Assembly (NCBI GenBank): GCA_937965695.1
Contig: CALCKW010000024.1
Span: 124,001 to 188,000, forward strand
Source: an uncultured Granulosicoccaceae bacterium
GTDB taxonomy: Bacteria > Pseudomonadota > Gammaproteobacteria > CALCKW01
DNA: 64,000 nt
Direction: 5' to 3'
Shown here in pieces: positions 1-10,277 of this stretch; position 1 is the stretch's first letter; every line of letters starts with the position of its first letter. The notes beneath the pieces were generated by a model. That model was not told the origin of the DNA. It made no database searches and saw only the letters and a program-made list of their open reading frames with translations. The translations under genes and the position numbers were made by a program.

Positions 1-45
1 CTGACGCGCGGTTGTCATATTTCATTTGCTATACGGAGCCGACCA

Positions 46-744
46 ATGACTCAGAAAAGCGTACTTCCAAAAGACCTTTTTGTGTTTTTACGAGAGCTAA
101 CGCTAAACAATAACAAAGCGTGGTTCAACGAGAACAAGCAGCGCTTTAGGGAAAGCGTGCAATTACCCATGATCGATTTTATTGAAGCCATGGAACCCTC
201 TCTAGCGTTCCATGCTCCGGCTTTTGTCGCCGACACTAGGCTCAATGGTGGTTCGTTATTTCGACTATACCGTGACACACGTTTTAGCGCTGATAAAACG
301 CCCTATAAAACCAATGTGGGTTGTCACTTTCGACACCGTGCAGGCAAAGATGCACATGCACCCGGGTTCTACGTGCATATAGCACCCGGTGAAATATTCT
401 TTGGAGGCGGTATCTGGAGCCCACCAACCCCGGTGTTGAATAAAATCCGTGATCGAATCATAGAGCACCCAGACGAGTGGCAAGCAATTCATGCAGATAG
501 GTCATTCAAAAAGGTAGTTGGAGGTCTAGGCAGCAGCCAATCCTTAAAAAATGCACCTCGTGGATACCCCGTTGATCATCCCTGCGTAGAAGATCTTAAG
601 CGTAAAAGCCTGTTTGCTTTTTCTAGTTGCACCGAAAAACAAGTTTGTGCCAAAGATTTTCCAGAGCGTGTGAGCAAGAGTTTTGAAGCGATAACACCTT
701 TGATGCAGTTCATGGTCAAAGCATTGGATGTCGGTTGGGACTAA
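46..744 (+). CDS. DUF2461 / TIGR02453 family protein
   Basis: 232 aa ORF; LRELTLNNNKAWFNENKQRF, GGSLFRLYRDTRFSADKTPYKTNVGCHFRH, PGFYVHIAPGEIFFGGGIW are typical of DUF2461. Confidence 0.88.
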   Translation: MTQKSVLPKDLFVFLRELTLNNNKAWFNENKQRFRESVQLPMIDFIEAMEPSLAFHAPAFVADTRLNGGSLFRLYRDTRFSADKTPYKTNVGCHFRHRAGKDAHAPGFYVHIAPGEIFFGGGIWSPPTPVLNKIRDRIIEHPDEWQAIHADRSFKKVVGGLGSSQSLKNAPRGYPVDHPCVEDLKRKSLFAFSSCTEKQVCAKDFPERVSKSFEAITPLMQFMVKALDVGWD

Positions 745-808
745 AAAATACGGCCACGAATACTCGTCTGCGGTGGCACAAAAATCATCTTAGTTTGATG
801 GCACTTAG

Positions 809-1606
809 TTATTTAAAAGCAGGCGCCCGCTTTTCAAAATTAGCGCGAACGGCTTCAAGTTGATTCGCTCTTCCCAAAACTTGTGATTGCAGTTTTGCCT
901 CAAGCTGTAGCCCGTCAGCTGGGGCCAAGAGTGGGATCTTGTCGATGAGTGTTTTACTGGCACGGATAGCGTCAGGGTTTCTCTGTGCAATGTTTGCAGC
1001 CACCTCACGCGCAGCTTCCAACGGCTCGTCGCTGATGCGGGTGATCAATCCGACCGCCAAGGCTTCGTCAGCGGCTACTTCACGACCTGTATAGATGAGG
1101 TCTCGCGCAATGTCGTCACGCACTAAACGCGGAAGAGACTGGCTGATACCCATGTCTGGAATAATGCCCCACTTGATTTCCATGATTGAAAGGCGTGTAT
1201 CGCTGCTGGCAAAACGCATATCTGCACTCAGAGCAATCTGACACCCTCCTCCAAAAGTCACTCCCCGCAACGCTGCAATGACAGGAACTCGTAGCTCTCG
1301 CCATACATGAGCGGGCTTTTGGAAAAAATTTGCGATCTCTCCTTCGGGAAGATTGAACGCTTTGTCAGCAAAGACTGTGCTGTCACTGAGGTCGCTTTGC
1401 AGAGCTTTAAGGTCAATTCCAGCGCAGAAATTGTCGCCGGCTCCGTGCAGAATGACCGCACGTACATCGTCACGATCTTTTAAAGAGTCGCCAACTTCCG
1501 TTAGCTCCTCAAAAAATGGCCGATCGAGTGCATTGTATTTTGCAGGCCGATTCAGCATCACTTCAGCCACAAAATTTTCGATCTTCAGTGCTACGCGCTC
1601 GCCCAT
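809..1606 (-). CDS. Enoyl-CoA hydratase/isomerase (crotonase) family protein
   Basis: NRPAKYNALDRPFFEEL, GAGDNFCAGIDLKAL, GVTFGGGCQIALSADMRFAS; ORF extends to 1636 but MGERVALKIENF (1606) is the likely start. Confidence 0.88.
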   Translation of the reverse strand: MGERVALKIENFVAEVMLNRPAKYNALDRPFFEELTEVGDSLKDRDDVRAVILHGAGDNFCAGIDLKALQSDLSDSTVFADKAFNLPEGEIANFFQKPAHVWRELRVPVIAALRGVTFGGGCQIALSADMRFASSDTRLSIMEIKWGIIPDMGISQSLPRLVRDDIARDLIYTGREVAADEALAVGLITRISDEPLEAAREVAANIAQRNPDAIRASKTLIDKIPLLAPADGLQLEAKLQSQVLGRANQLEAVRANFEKRAPAFK

Positions 1607-1696
1607 CGTGTTTTCTCTGCTTTGGTCAATTCGCACATTGTACGACGAGCCCAGCGAAGAAACACCTTTGATCCCTCTTCGTTAGCGCTACCGTTG

Positions 1697-2281
1697 TTAG
1701 CCCCTTGCATCCCAATCCACGCCATAAGGCTTGGCAACTTCCAAAAGCCATTCCAGCGTGTGCTGCGCGTAACTGCGGTAAACATAGAGTTCGAAGTGTT
1801 CGTCGTCCAAGCGATGGAGGTTGATGGGTGTGTGATGCGTCAGTCCACTGGCAATAATTTGCCCAGGCTTAAAAACACTGGCCTCCAGATCCACGGCGAT
1901 TCCGCTTTGAAGAACGGCTTGCGCGGCGCTTCCTTTTAAGGAGATAACACTGCGACTATGGCCCATATCAATAACACAGCCCTCTTTAGACTGTAACCCC
2001 GCAGCAAATTCAGCGGGGGTTACGTTGCTTCGTGCGGTGATCCACCAGTAGCGCGCCGGGCCAGCCCACAGCAGGCGCTCTTCTCCGTGTGCAACAGCAG
2101 CCCCCCTCTCACCGGTAATACGCATACCAGAACTTGTTACCAGTTTATCGCGTACGCTTTCATCGCTGCTGGCCCATGCGTCGATCTGCCACAAACCTCT
2201 ATTGCGCTTTTCACGCAACTGCAGCCCGTCACCCGTTTGTACACTTGCCATAGCCCCAAGGGCTGTTTTCGCCTTAATCAC
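1697..2281 (-). CDS. soxG: Sarcosine oxidase gamma subunit
   Basis: Follows soxA; weakly conserved GcvT-like fold protein in the expected position; probable GTG start overlaps the soxA stop (GTGATTAA). Confidence 0.8.
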   Translation of the reverse strand: MIKAKTALGAMASVQTGDGLQLREKRNRGLWQIDAWASSDESVRDKLVTSSGMRITGERGAAVAHGEERLLWAGPARYWWITARSNVTPAEFAAGLQSKEGCVIDMGHSRSVISLKGSAAQAVLQSGIAVDLEASVFKPGQIIASGLTHHTPINLHRLDDEHFELYVYRSYAQHTLEWLLEVAKPYGVDWDARG

Positions 2282-5246
2282 GCATCCGCCCTCCAGAAGC
2301 ATCAACAAAACAGGGATCACAAATCTCGACTTCTACGATTTTGTCTCGAAGCGGATAAGCGGCGAATATTCTTTCGCCCCGACGTTCAGCAGCATCACGT
2401 AAAAAACCTAAGCCGATATTGCCGCCGACTTCAGGGCTGTAAGTGATAGAGCTGACGTGCCCGAGTTTATCCACGCCTGCGGCCATCTCAGGAGTATTGA
2501 CTAGAATTGCTCCCGCTTGTAATGGCTCTTCAGGGTTGACTGATTTGAGCCCAGTCAATTGCGGGCGTTTCGGGTCCAAAATGCCTTCACGATTCATTAA
2601 AACACGGCCGATAAAGTCCTTCTTCGGATTTGCCATTCCCAGCATACCGACGTCCCCGAGCGTGACTCGCCCATCGAGTTCAGCCCCTGTGACATGGCCT
2701 TTTTCGATACGGAGTGCACCGAGTGTCTCTGTGCCATAAGGCACAATGTCGTGTATTTCACCTGCTCGAACAATCGCTTCCCAAACCCCTTGCCCGTAAT
2801 CGGCTGGCGCGTAAACCTCATAAGCCATCTCCCCGGAGAAGCTAATGCGCAACACCCGAACGGGCACGTTATCAATCTTGCCTTCTCCCACAGCCATAAA
2901 GGGAAAGGCTTCATTACTGAGGTCTAAGTCGGTGACACAGCCTTGTAATGTTTCACGGCTGAGCGGTCCAGCGACTGCCATGCCAGCCCAATGTTCAGTG
3001 ACGGAGCTAACACGCACGCGCAATTCGGGCCAAACCACTTGCAGCAAATGCTCCATGTGAGTCATCACCGGACCCGCATTAGCCGTGGTCGTCGTCATCA
3101 AGAAGTCGTGTTCACCCCAGCGAGATGTGGTGCCATCATCCAATGCAATACCGTCTTCGCGCAGCATCACACCGTATCGCGCTTTTCCAATAGGCAATTT
3201 GAGCCAATTATTGACGTAAAGCCGATTTAAAAATTCCGGTGAATCAGGTCCATTGATCTGTATCTTACCCAATGAGCTAACGTCGACAATCCCGACTTTT
3301 GCGCGTACTTGTGCCGTTTCACGCTGATAGGCTTCGTCAATAGACTCGCCCCCTACAGGGTAGTATTGCGCTCGGCGCCATAAGCCAACCTCCTGCAAAA
3401 CTGCACCGCGTGCGTCATGCCATGCTTGCATCGCTGAACGACGATACGGACGGTAGTGTTGACCCCTATCTAGGCCACCAAAAACACCTAAAGCAACAGG
3501 CGATAGTGGCGGCCTAAATGTCGTGGTGCCCACTGCAGCAATTGGCTCTTCGCGGAGCTGCGCCATCAAAGCTAACGCGTTCACATTGCTGCTTCGTCCT
3601 TGATCACCGGCCATGCCCAGTGTGGTGTAACGCTTGAGGTGTTCTACCGACTGATAACCTTCAAGGTGCGCTAATTCGATGTCTGATGCCGCAACATCGT
3701 GCTGCAGATCGACAAACTGCTTGCCTTTTCCCTTGGCGACTTGCCACAACGCTTCTGTGGCGGGGAGTGTGTCTTCTCCGCCGCTTGGTACCGTTTGCTC
3801 CATCCCAGAGAAGCCTGCAGATACAGCAGCCTCGGTCCCAATAGCAGCACCTTGACTGAGGCAATCTTGCAGCGCAAAGCTACCTGTACAAGCACCTGCA
3901 CTGTGGTATTCCGCCGGCATTTCCCCGGGAACAAATGCTGAGTGTTCTTCGCTGAATAGAGGTTTGCTACCAACCATACTGTGCAACTGCACATTCGGCG
4001 ACCAACCACCTGATAGGGCAATACAATCGCATTCGATGGATTCTCCGAGCTGACTACCGTCACTCGAGATTAGTTGCGCTTCCTTAATCGACAGTTTGCC
4101 GCGCACGTCTTGCACAGCGCTACCGCCGATGTGTCTTATGCCTAACTCAGCCAGTTGCGCTAACAACGTCGGCTCTACCTGCTTGCGACTATCGACAACA
4201 GCGGTAACCGTCTGGCCGCTGTTGGCCAAATCTATTGCGGTGCGATAAGCGCTGTTGTTGTTGGTAAAGACCAGAGTCTTATGACCGCAGCGCACACCGT
4301 ACTGGTTGTTGTAGGCGCGCACAGCGTTGGCCTGCATAACACCTGGTCGATCATTGTTGCTGAAAACTAAGGGACGCTCTATTGACCCTGTTGCAAGCAC
4401 GACCTGCGCAGTGCGCAGTAACCACAGGCGTTGTCGCGTGTCAGGCTGAAATGCGTCCGCGCCACAGCGCTCCACGATGCCCAATGTTTGGCTATCGTAG
4501 GCGCCAAAAACTGTCGCGTTTGTTAGCAGTTTCACCCGCGGATTCTGCTCTAAAGCCTGCACCTTATTTGCAACCCACTCTGTCGCAGGCATGCCATCTA
4601 TGAGATAGGTCTCGCGATTCAGTTGACCACCCATCCGCAACTGCTCGTCGACTAACCAAACGCGCGCGCCACTGAGGGCAGCTGCAGACGCTGCCATCAA
4701 ACCTGCAGGTCCGGCCCCAACTACCAGCACATCACAAAACCCCTGGCTCTTTTCATATCTATCGGGGTCGGGAGCGCGGCTTGCCTCTCCCATGCCTGCT
4801 GCCTTACGAATAATTTTTTCGTACTGCATCCAACCTTTTAAACCAGGCCACATAAAGGTCTTGTAGTAAAAACCCGCACTTAAAAAAGGGCTGATCAAAC
4901 TGTTAACAGCACCCAAATCAAAACGCGGCGAGGGCCAGCAATTCTGACTGCTAGAGACCAAACCTTGGTACAAAGGCTGAACCGTCGCTTGAGTGTTGGG
5001 CTCTCGGCGTGGGCCATAACCGACAGTCAACAGCGCCGAAGGTTCTTCCGGGCCGGCGCTAAAGACACCACGAGGGCGATGGTATTTAAAGCTGCGCGCT
5101 ATCACATGCTCTCCGTTGGCCATCAATGCTGACGCCAGAGTGTCACCGGGGTGACCCTTGTAATAGGTTTCGTTGTAGACGAAGTCGACGCTTTGGCTAC
5201 GATCAATCAGACCACCTGTGGGCAGTCTATACGGTTGCTCGATCAT
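2274..5246 (-). CDS. soxA: Sarcosine oxidase alpha subunit
   Basis: 990 aa; N-terminal RSFKYHRPRGVFSAGPEEPSALL, FAD-binding DVLVVGAGPAGLMAASAAALSGARV, C-terminal GcvT-like folate-binding half. Confidence 0.95.
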   Translation of the reverse strand: MIEQPYRLPTGGLIDRSQSVDFVYNETYYKGHPGDTLASALMANGEHVIARSFKYHRPRGVFSAGPEEPSALLTVGYGPRREPNTQATVQPLYQGLVSSSQNCWPSPRFDLGAVNSLISPFLSAGFYYKTFMWPGLKGWMQYEKIIRKAAGMGEASRAPDPDRYEKSQGFCDVLVVGAGPAGLMAASAAALSGARVWLVDEQLRMGGQLNRETYLIDGMPATEWVANKVQALEQNPRVKLLTNATVFGAYDSQTLGIVERCGADAFQPDTRQRLWLLRTAQVVLATGSIERPLVFSNNDRPGVMQANAVRAYNNQYGVRCGHKTLVFTNNNSAYRTAIDLANSGQTVTAVVDSRKQVEPTLLAQLAELGIRHIGGSAVQDVRGKLSIKEAQLISSDGSQLGESIECDCIALSGGWSPNVQLHSMVGSKPLFSEEHSAFVPGEMPAEYHSAGACTGSFALQDCLSQGAAIGTEAAVSAGFSGMEQTVPSGGEDTLPATEALWQVAKGKGKQFVDLQHDVAASDIELAHLEGYQSVEHLKRYTTLGMAGDQGRSSNVNALALMAQLREEPIAAVGTTTFRPPLSPVALGVFGGLDRGQHYRPYRRSAMQAWHDARGAVLQEVGLWRRAQYYPVGGESIDEAYQRETAQVRAKVGIVDVSSLGKIQINGPDSPEFLNRLYVNNWLKLPIGKARYGVMLREDGIALDDGTTSRWGEHDFLMTTTTANAGPVMTHMEHLLQVVWPELRVRVSSVTEHWAGMAVAGPLSRETLQGCVTDLDLSNEAFPFMAVGEGKIDNVPVRVLRISFSGEMAYEVYAPADYGQGVWEAIVRAGEIHDIVPYGTETLGALRIEKGHVTGAELDGRVTLGDVGMLGMANPKKDFIGRVLMNREGILDPKRPQLTGLKSVNPEEPLQAGAILVNTPEMAAGVDKLGHVSSITYSPEVGGNIGLGFLRDAAERRGERIFAAYPLRDKIVEVEICDPCFVDASGGRMRD

Positions 5247-5524
5247 CGTGTTCCTCCAGAAACCGAACCGCCAGACGCCAGCTGCACACTCTGGATATCA
5301 TGGGTAACTGTATTGCGTTCTACTTCTAACCAACAGCGGCAGCCCTGGCTGTGTTGCCACAGCTCGCGCAGCAAGCCACGCGGATTTTCACGCTGGTAAA
5401 CGTAGTCGTGCCAAATGATCTGGTCATCACAATCAGAGGTAGGTCGTTGTAGTGTCGCGTCTCCGCCATAAGTAAATTCGGTGTAATCACGCACACCACA
5501 TTGAGGACAATCAATTCTAATCAT
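5243..5524 (-). CDS. soxD: Sarcosine oxidase delta subunit
   Basis: MIRIDCPQCGVRDYTEFTYGGDA with zinc-binding Cys; overlaps soxA start; start taken at internal Met. Confidence 0.92.
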   Translation of the reverse strand: MIRIDCPQCGVRDYTEFTYGGDATLQRPTSDCDDQIIWHDYVYQRENPRGLLRELWQHSQGCRCWLEVERNTVTHDIQSVQLASGGSVSGGTR

Positions 5525-5782
5525 ATGGGTAAACTCTAGTGGCCTGCCAACGTGGAAATTACGGGTGCGGAGCTTTCTTGCTGTACTTGAGCAAGGTGCT
5601 GCCCGAAAAGACCGATTTGCCCTTTGCGAGGGCTGCAACGCGGTGCAAGTGCAGCAGAATCATTCCCGAAGGGCGGCATTCGCGCACTGATTGCATCATG
5701 AGCATGGTTTAAAAACATGTATATTCTTCGGGTTTGTTGATTCGAATGTCGCTGCATCCCGACTGATCCCTATGACAGAACA

Positions 5783-7039
5783 CTAATGATGGCCAGGTAC
5801 AGCGCCAACACCTTTTTCATCGATGGCATAACCACGACTGAAGCGATCTAAGGTATAGGCAGCATTCAAAGGGTGCGGCTCATCGCGCGCAATAGTATGA
5901 GCGAAACACCAACCAGAGGCAGGAGTAGCCTTAAAACCGCCATAACACCAGCCCGCATTTAAATACAAACCTGGTGTTTCGGTTTTGCAAATGATGGGAG
6001 AGCCGTCCATAGACATATCCATGACACCACCCCAGTTGCGTAGCAACTTCAATCGGCCAAGCTGCGGAAATATCGCCAGGCCAGCGGTGATGACATCTTC
6101 CGCCACATACATACCACCGCGCTGAGCGTAACTGTTGTAACCATCGAGGTCACCACCGAACACCAAGCCACCCTTATCTGACTGGGATATATAGAAATGT
6201 CCAGCACCAAAAGTCACCACGGTGTCGACAAACGGTTTATAGGCTTCGGTGACAAAAGCCTGTAATACGTGACTTTCAATAGGCAGGCGTTCTAGGCCGG
6301 CTTTAGCCGCGACAACACTGGTATTGCCGGCTACGGCCAAGCCAATTTTGTCAGCGCGAATTTCTCCACGGCTAGTCTGCACCCCAACTATTGCGCCTTC
6401 TTCGCGGATGAAGCCATTAACTTCACAGTTTTGAATCAGGTCTACACCCAGTTGATCGGCGGCGCGGGCGTAGCCCCAAGCAACGGCGTCATGGCGTGCC
6501 GTTCCGCCACGCGGTTGGCATAGGCCACCAAAAATGGGGAAGCGTGCATGCTCGCTGAAGTCCAGATGGGGTACTTGTTCACGAACTTGTTCGCGAGTTA
6601 ACAGCTCTGCGTCGATGCCGTTTAAACGCATGCTATTACCACGCCTAGCGAAGGCGTCGAACTGAGCTTTGCTGTGCGCTAGGTTTATCACCCCACGGCT
6701 ACTGAACATCACGTTGTAGTTTAAGTCGAGGGACATTTTTTCCCACAACTTCATGCCCAACTCGTAAAAGGGCCCATTGCCATCGAGCATGTAATTAGAA
6801 CGAATAATCGTCGTGTTACGCCCAACATTGCCTCCGCCCAGATAGCCTTTTTCAAGTACAGCTACATTGGTGATGCCGTGTTCTTTGGCAAGATAATAGG
6901 CGGTGGCCAAGCCATGCCCTCCACCACCGACAATAATTGCCTGATAGTGTTTTTTGGGCTCGGGATCTCGCCATGCGCGCGGCCAATGCCGATTGCCTGT
7001 TAAGGCGTGACGAAAAACGGAGAACGCGGAATACGACAT
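5783..7039 (-). CDS. soxB: Sarcosine oxidase beta subunit
   Basis: 418 aa; AIIVGGGGHGLATAYYLAKEHGITNVAVLEKGYLGGGNVGRNTTIIRSNY. Confidence 0.95.
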   Translation of the reverse strand: MSYSAFSVFRHALTGNRHWPRAWRDPEPKKHYQAIIVGGGGHGLATAYYLAKEHGITNVAVLEKGYLGGGNVGRNTTIIRSNYMLDGNGPFYELGMKLWEKMSLDLNYNVMFSSRGVINLAHSKAQFDAFARRGNSMRLNGIDAELLTREQVREQVPHLDFSEHARFPIFGGLCQPRGGTARHDAVAWGYARAADQLGVDLIQNCEVNGFIREEGAIVGVQTSRGEIRADKIGLAVAGNTSVVAAKAGLERLPIESHVLQAFVTEAYKPFVDTVVTFGAGHFYISQSDKGGLVFGGDLDGYNSYAQRGGMYVAEDVITAGLAIFPQLGRLKLLRNWGGVMDMSMDGSPIICKTETPGLYLNAGWCYGGFKATPASGWCFAHTIARDEPHPLNAAYTLDRFSRGYAIDEKGVGAVPGHH

Positions 7040-7231
7040 GGGGTTAGCCCGTGGCTGAATTAGCTTTCGACACTCTAGAAGCTGGCCTGCAAGCAGACCA
7101 GCACTATCGTTACACCTGAATCTATTTATCAGATTAGCTGATGATCAGCCCGAGCGAAGAAAATGCTCGCGCTAAATACAAATTTTCTCAGATCGACAAA
7201 AAAATACTGCATCAATCCCCGCAACTTTTGC

Positions 7232-8008
7232 TCAACTCGCGTAATTACTGCGCTCTTCGTCAAGAATTGCTTTTAGCTCATCGAGATGGCGATCAGCCTG
7301 CTCGGGATAAGATTCCAGTTCACTGGCTGTTTTTTCGGCAATCTCGTCACTCAAGATCCTCAACGGCTGGCCAGTTTGCAGCGCACGAATGTAGGTTTCA
7401 GCAGCCCTTTCAAAATAAAACAATCTATTGAACGTGTCAGCTACTGTGTGGCCCATCACTAAAATACCGTGATTACCCATCACCATCACTTTTTTGCTAG
7501 GGTCTGTGAGCTGGGCAGCACAGCGCATACCCTCTTCTTCGAAAGCCAAACCACCGTAGTGCTCGTCGATCACCGTGCGATTAAAAAAAGTGGCGCAGTT
7601 TTGATCGATTGGCGGTAAACGGGAGTCTTGCAGGCAGGCCAAAACGGTCGCATGGATGGAATGCACATGCATGATGCAGCGAGCATGCGGGCAGTCACGG
7701 TGAATGGCTCCATGCAAGCCCCAAGCAGTAGGATCTGGAGCGCCGGGACGGTTGAGTGTTTCGGGGTCTTCGGCATCTAGGTGCAACATGTCCGAAGCTT
7801 TGATTCGGGAAAAGTGTGCCTGATTGGGGTTCATTAAAAACTGAGTCCCAGAGTCATTGACGGCTAGAGAGAAGTGATTGGCAACACCTTCGTGCATATT
7901 TAGGCGTGCTGTCCAGCGAAAAGAGGCCGCCAGATCGACACGTTGTGGCCAGTATGCCATGTTGGCGACATCATGCCGCAGATCGGCAGATACATGATTT
8001 GAGTTCAT
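7232..8008 (-). CDS. Class II aldolase/adducin family protein
   Basis: 258 aa; NHFSLAV, HRDCPHARCIMHVHSIHATVLACL, NHGILVMGHTVADTFNRLFYFERAAETY. Confidence 0.88.
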   Translation of the reverse strand: MNSNHVSADLRHDVANMAYWPQRVDLAASFRWTARLNMHEGVANHFSLAVNDSGTQFLMNPNQAHFSRIKASDMLHLDAEDPETLNRPGAPDPTAWGLHGAIHRDCPHARCIMHVHSIHATVLACLQDSRLPPIDQNCATFFNRTVIDEHYGGLAFEEEGMRCAAQLTDPSKKVMVMGNHGILVMGHTVADTFNRLFYFERAAETYIRALQTGQPLRILSDEIAEKTASELESYPEQADRHLDELKAILDEERSNYAS

Positions 8009-8134
8009 TCTTGAGTCCCCAGCTAAAAATTGGATGAATAATGTTCGAGCTCACGACAGTACAGCAGGGTCAAGATTCCCTCTGTTCGTTATGCGCCAAG
8101 CCCGTCGCAGCTAGCGAGCCTTAGTTTAAGCCCG

Positions 8135-8287
8135 GTCATTAACGTCGGCGTGAAAAAATTGGCCTGAGCATGGCGCGAATCAACACCAAGTGTGGTGCTA
8201 CTGGCTAGATTTGCAACTCGGCTGGACCGAATTTAGCGTGTCGACGGTGCGAGCATGACTTGATTTGATGTTCCCTAGATAACAATG
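8135..8287 (+). repeat. Dispersed intergenic repeat, copy 1
   Basis: gcgcgaatcaacaccaagtgtggtgctactggctagatttgcaactcggctggaccgaatttagcgtgtcgacggtgcgagcatgacttgatttgatgttccctag; closely matches 40806-40957. Confidence 0.82.
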
Positions 8288-8295
8288 CTTTGATA

Positions 8296-8748
8296 TTAGC
8301 TGCTGATGTCAACACACATAACAATCGCGTCTTCTCTGCCCTGTTTATCGCGGTAATAGTCTCGACGCTGACCAATGGTTTCAAATCCAAGTGACCGGTA
8401 GAGGTTCAAAGCGGACGTGTTGCTCGCCCGCACCTCTAGAAAAACGCTCTTCGCTTGATTTCGTCTGCCACTGTCGAGCAAGTGTTGTAGCAAATTCAGA
8501 CCAATACCGCGTCGCTGCTGGTGTTGCGCCACACAAAGATTAAGCAGGTGCAACTCATCCAATACCTGCTGGCTAATCATATGCGCCACCAATTCACCGG
8601 CATGCATAGCCACTTCGCAGCAATAGGGACCATTTATGCAGTCGCTCATCACTGCTTCAGTCCAGGGCAGCGTGTAGCTAACACGTTCCACTGCCATCAC
8701 TGCACCAATATCAAAACATTGCATTTCCCGAATTTGCAGAACAGCCAA
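8296..8748 (-). CDS. rimI: Ribosomal protein S18-alanine N-acetyltransferase
   Basis: 150 aa GNAT; NLCVAQHQQRRGIGLNLLQHLL, FLEVRASNTSALNLYRSLGFETIGQRRDYY. Confidence 0.92.
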   Translation of the reverse strand: MAVLQIREMQCFDIGAVMAVERVSYTLPWTEAVMSDCINGPYCCEVAMHAGELVAHMISQQVLDELHLLNLCVAQHQQRRGIGLNLLQHLLDSGRRNQAKSVFLEVRASNTSALNLYRSLGFETIGQRRDYYRDKQGREDAIVMCVDISS

Positions 8749-8751
8749 ACT

Positions 8752-9378
8752 TCAAGCCACCCAGTTTTTCTGAAGCAGTTGCAAGCTCTGCCAAGCTTGT
8801 CTTTTTACTGATGTGCCTTGGGAAAACATGCGAGGGTGTGGTGCGATGACTATTGTCGACCCCTGCGATTGAAGCGTTTTATCTCGCCAATAGTGAATGA
8901 GAGCGGCGTGATCTTCGCCACTGTCGACCAACACTAAAATGTTCGGGGCCACTAATCTCGAGCTCAGTGATTGCCAATGCATACCTCCCAATGCGCATTG
9001 ATTCAAATCACAGCCAATAGCGCTCAGCATCTTGTGCAATGTGTCTTGGTCTTGGTCAAAAACGGCTTCCGTCAACAAAGAATCACGCGCGTCTATGCCC
9101 AGAACGGCAAGCTTAGTTTCTAGTTGAGGAGAGCTGCTCCAATTGATGGCCGCCTGCTCCAACAACGCATTCACTCTTTCATCTTGCAGAAGATCTCGCA
9201 CGGGAATGAAGGCCGACTCTGCCTCACCAGTAGATGTTTCAACAGGTTCCTCAGACACCGATTGTTGCGGAGGGACGGGGCTTGCAATTAGCGTCGCAGC
9301 CTGAGGTTGGGCACGAGGTTGCCACTGGTCAATGCCTAAGGCGTGCAAATAAGCAGCGCGCTGTGAGGCTTCAACCAC
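8752..9378 (-). CDS. HolD-like protein (DNA polymerase III psi subunit-like)
   Basis: Directly upstream of rimI as holD commonly is; RAAYLHALGIDQWQPR resembles the HolD N-terminus; HPRMFSQGTSVKRQAWQSLQLL at C-terminus. Likely GTG start at 9378 overlapping the pssA stop. Confidence 0.55.
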   Translation of the reverse strand: MVEASQRAAYLHALGIDQWQPRAQPQAATLIASPVPPQQSVSEEPVETSTGEAESAFIPVRDLLQDERVNALLEQAAINWSSSPQLETKLAVLGIDARDSLLTEAVFDQDQDTLHKMLSAIGCDLNQCALGGMHWQSLSSRLVAPNILVLVDSGEDHAALIHYWRDKTLQSQGSTIVIAPHPRMFSQGTSVKRQAWQSLQLLQKNWVA

Positions 9379-10141
9379 CTTGTCTGTTCTGCTTACGATT
9401 TCGGCGTCTCGTCCAAACCCAAAGCGCTGTTGCAGGGCCGGAGGCCGCATAAAGCGCAAAACCCGTGAACAACACTTTAGGGGGATCGATCGACGCAAAG
9501 GCAAAAACACCGACCAGCACTAAGGTAAAGATGAAGGGCAGCTGCCGCTTTTCACCAAAATCTTTGAAGCTGTAGTAGGCAAACCGACTCACCATCAACA
9601 CACCGGCGACCAAGGTCAGCGGCAACGTGAACAACAGCACGTCATGGCCTTTTAGCTCTAGGTCAAACATCATCCAGATCGCGCTGACGACAACACCGGC
9701 AGCCGCTGGACTGGCGAGGCCCTGAAAAAAGCGCTTATCAGTTGTACCAATTTGAACATTAAAGCGTGCGAGACGGAGCGCTGCGCAGGCGGCAAAAACA
9801 AAACAGACTATCCAGCCCAGTTGTCCCATGCCTTTGCCAGGTGCGTATTGCAAAGACCAAAGGTACATCTGCAACGCGGGTGCTACACCAAACGAAACCA
9901 CATCAGCGAGAGAATCATACTCAGCACCAAAATCGGATTGGGTGTTGGTCATGCGTGCAACGCGCCCGTCTAAGGTATCCATGACCATCGCGACTAATGT
10001 AGCAATGACTGCTTTGTCAAAATCGCCGTCAAGCGCGGCGATAACCGAGAAAAAACCGGCAAACAGCGCCGAAGTGGTAAAAAGGTTTGGTAACAGATAA
10101 ATTCCGCGACCGGGCTTAGCGCTGGGCATATGCTCTCGCAA
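9371..10141 (-). CDS. pssA: CDP-diacylglycerol--serine O-phosphatidyltransferase
   Basis: GIYLLPNLFTTSALFAGFFSVIAAL and CDP-alcohol phosphotransferase motif MDTLDGRVARMTNTQSDFGAEYDSLADVVSFG. Confidence 0.95.
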   Translation of the reverse strand: MREHMPSAKPGRGIYLLPNLFTTSALFAGFFSVIAALDGDFDKAVIATLVAMVMDTLDGRVARMTNTQSDFGAEYDSLADVVSFGVAPALQMYLWSLQYAPGKGMGQLGWIVCFVFAACAALRLARFNVQIGTTDKRFFQGLASPAAAGVVVSAIWMMFDLELKGHDVLLFTLPLTLVAGVLMVSRFAYYSFKDFGEKRQLPFIFTLVLVGVFAFASIDPPKVLFTGFALYAASGPATALWVWTRRRNRKQNRQGG

Positions 10142-10277
10142 TTTTTCTTGGTAGAAGGACGATTGTATAGCGTCCGGGATCAGCTGTCAGCGTCGATCTG
10201 CGACTAAGGTCTGAGCACAAAGCAGTTGTCTCGCGCATTGGAGAGAGTTCGCGCTCGCCAAGTAAAAACAAGATCAA

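Noticed and set aside
5536-5757. 73-aa ORF between soxB and soxD
   Set aside because: No family resemblance; overlaps no conserved sox gene; probably intergenic.
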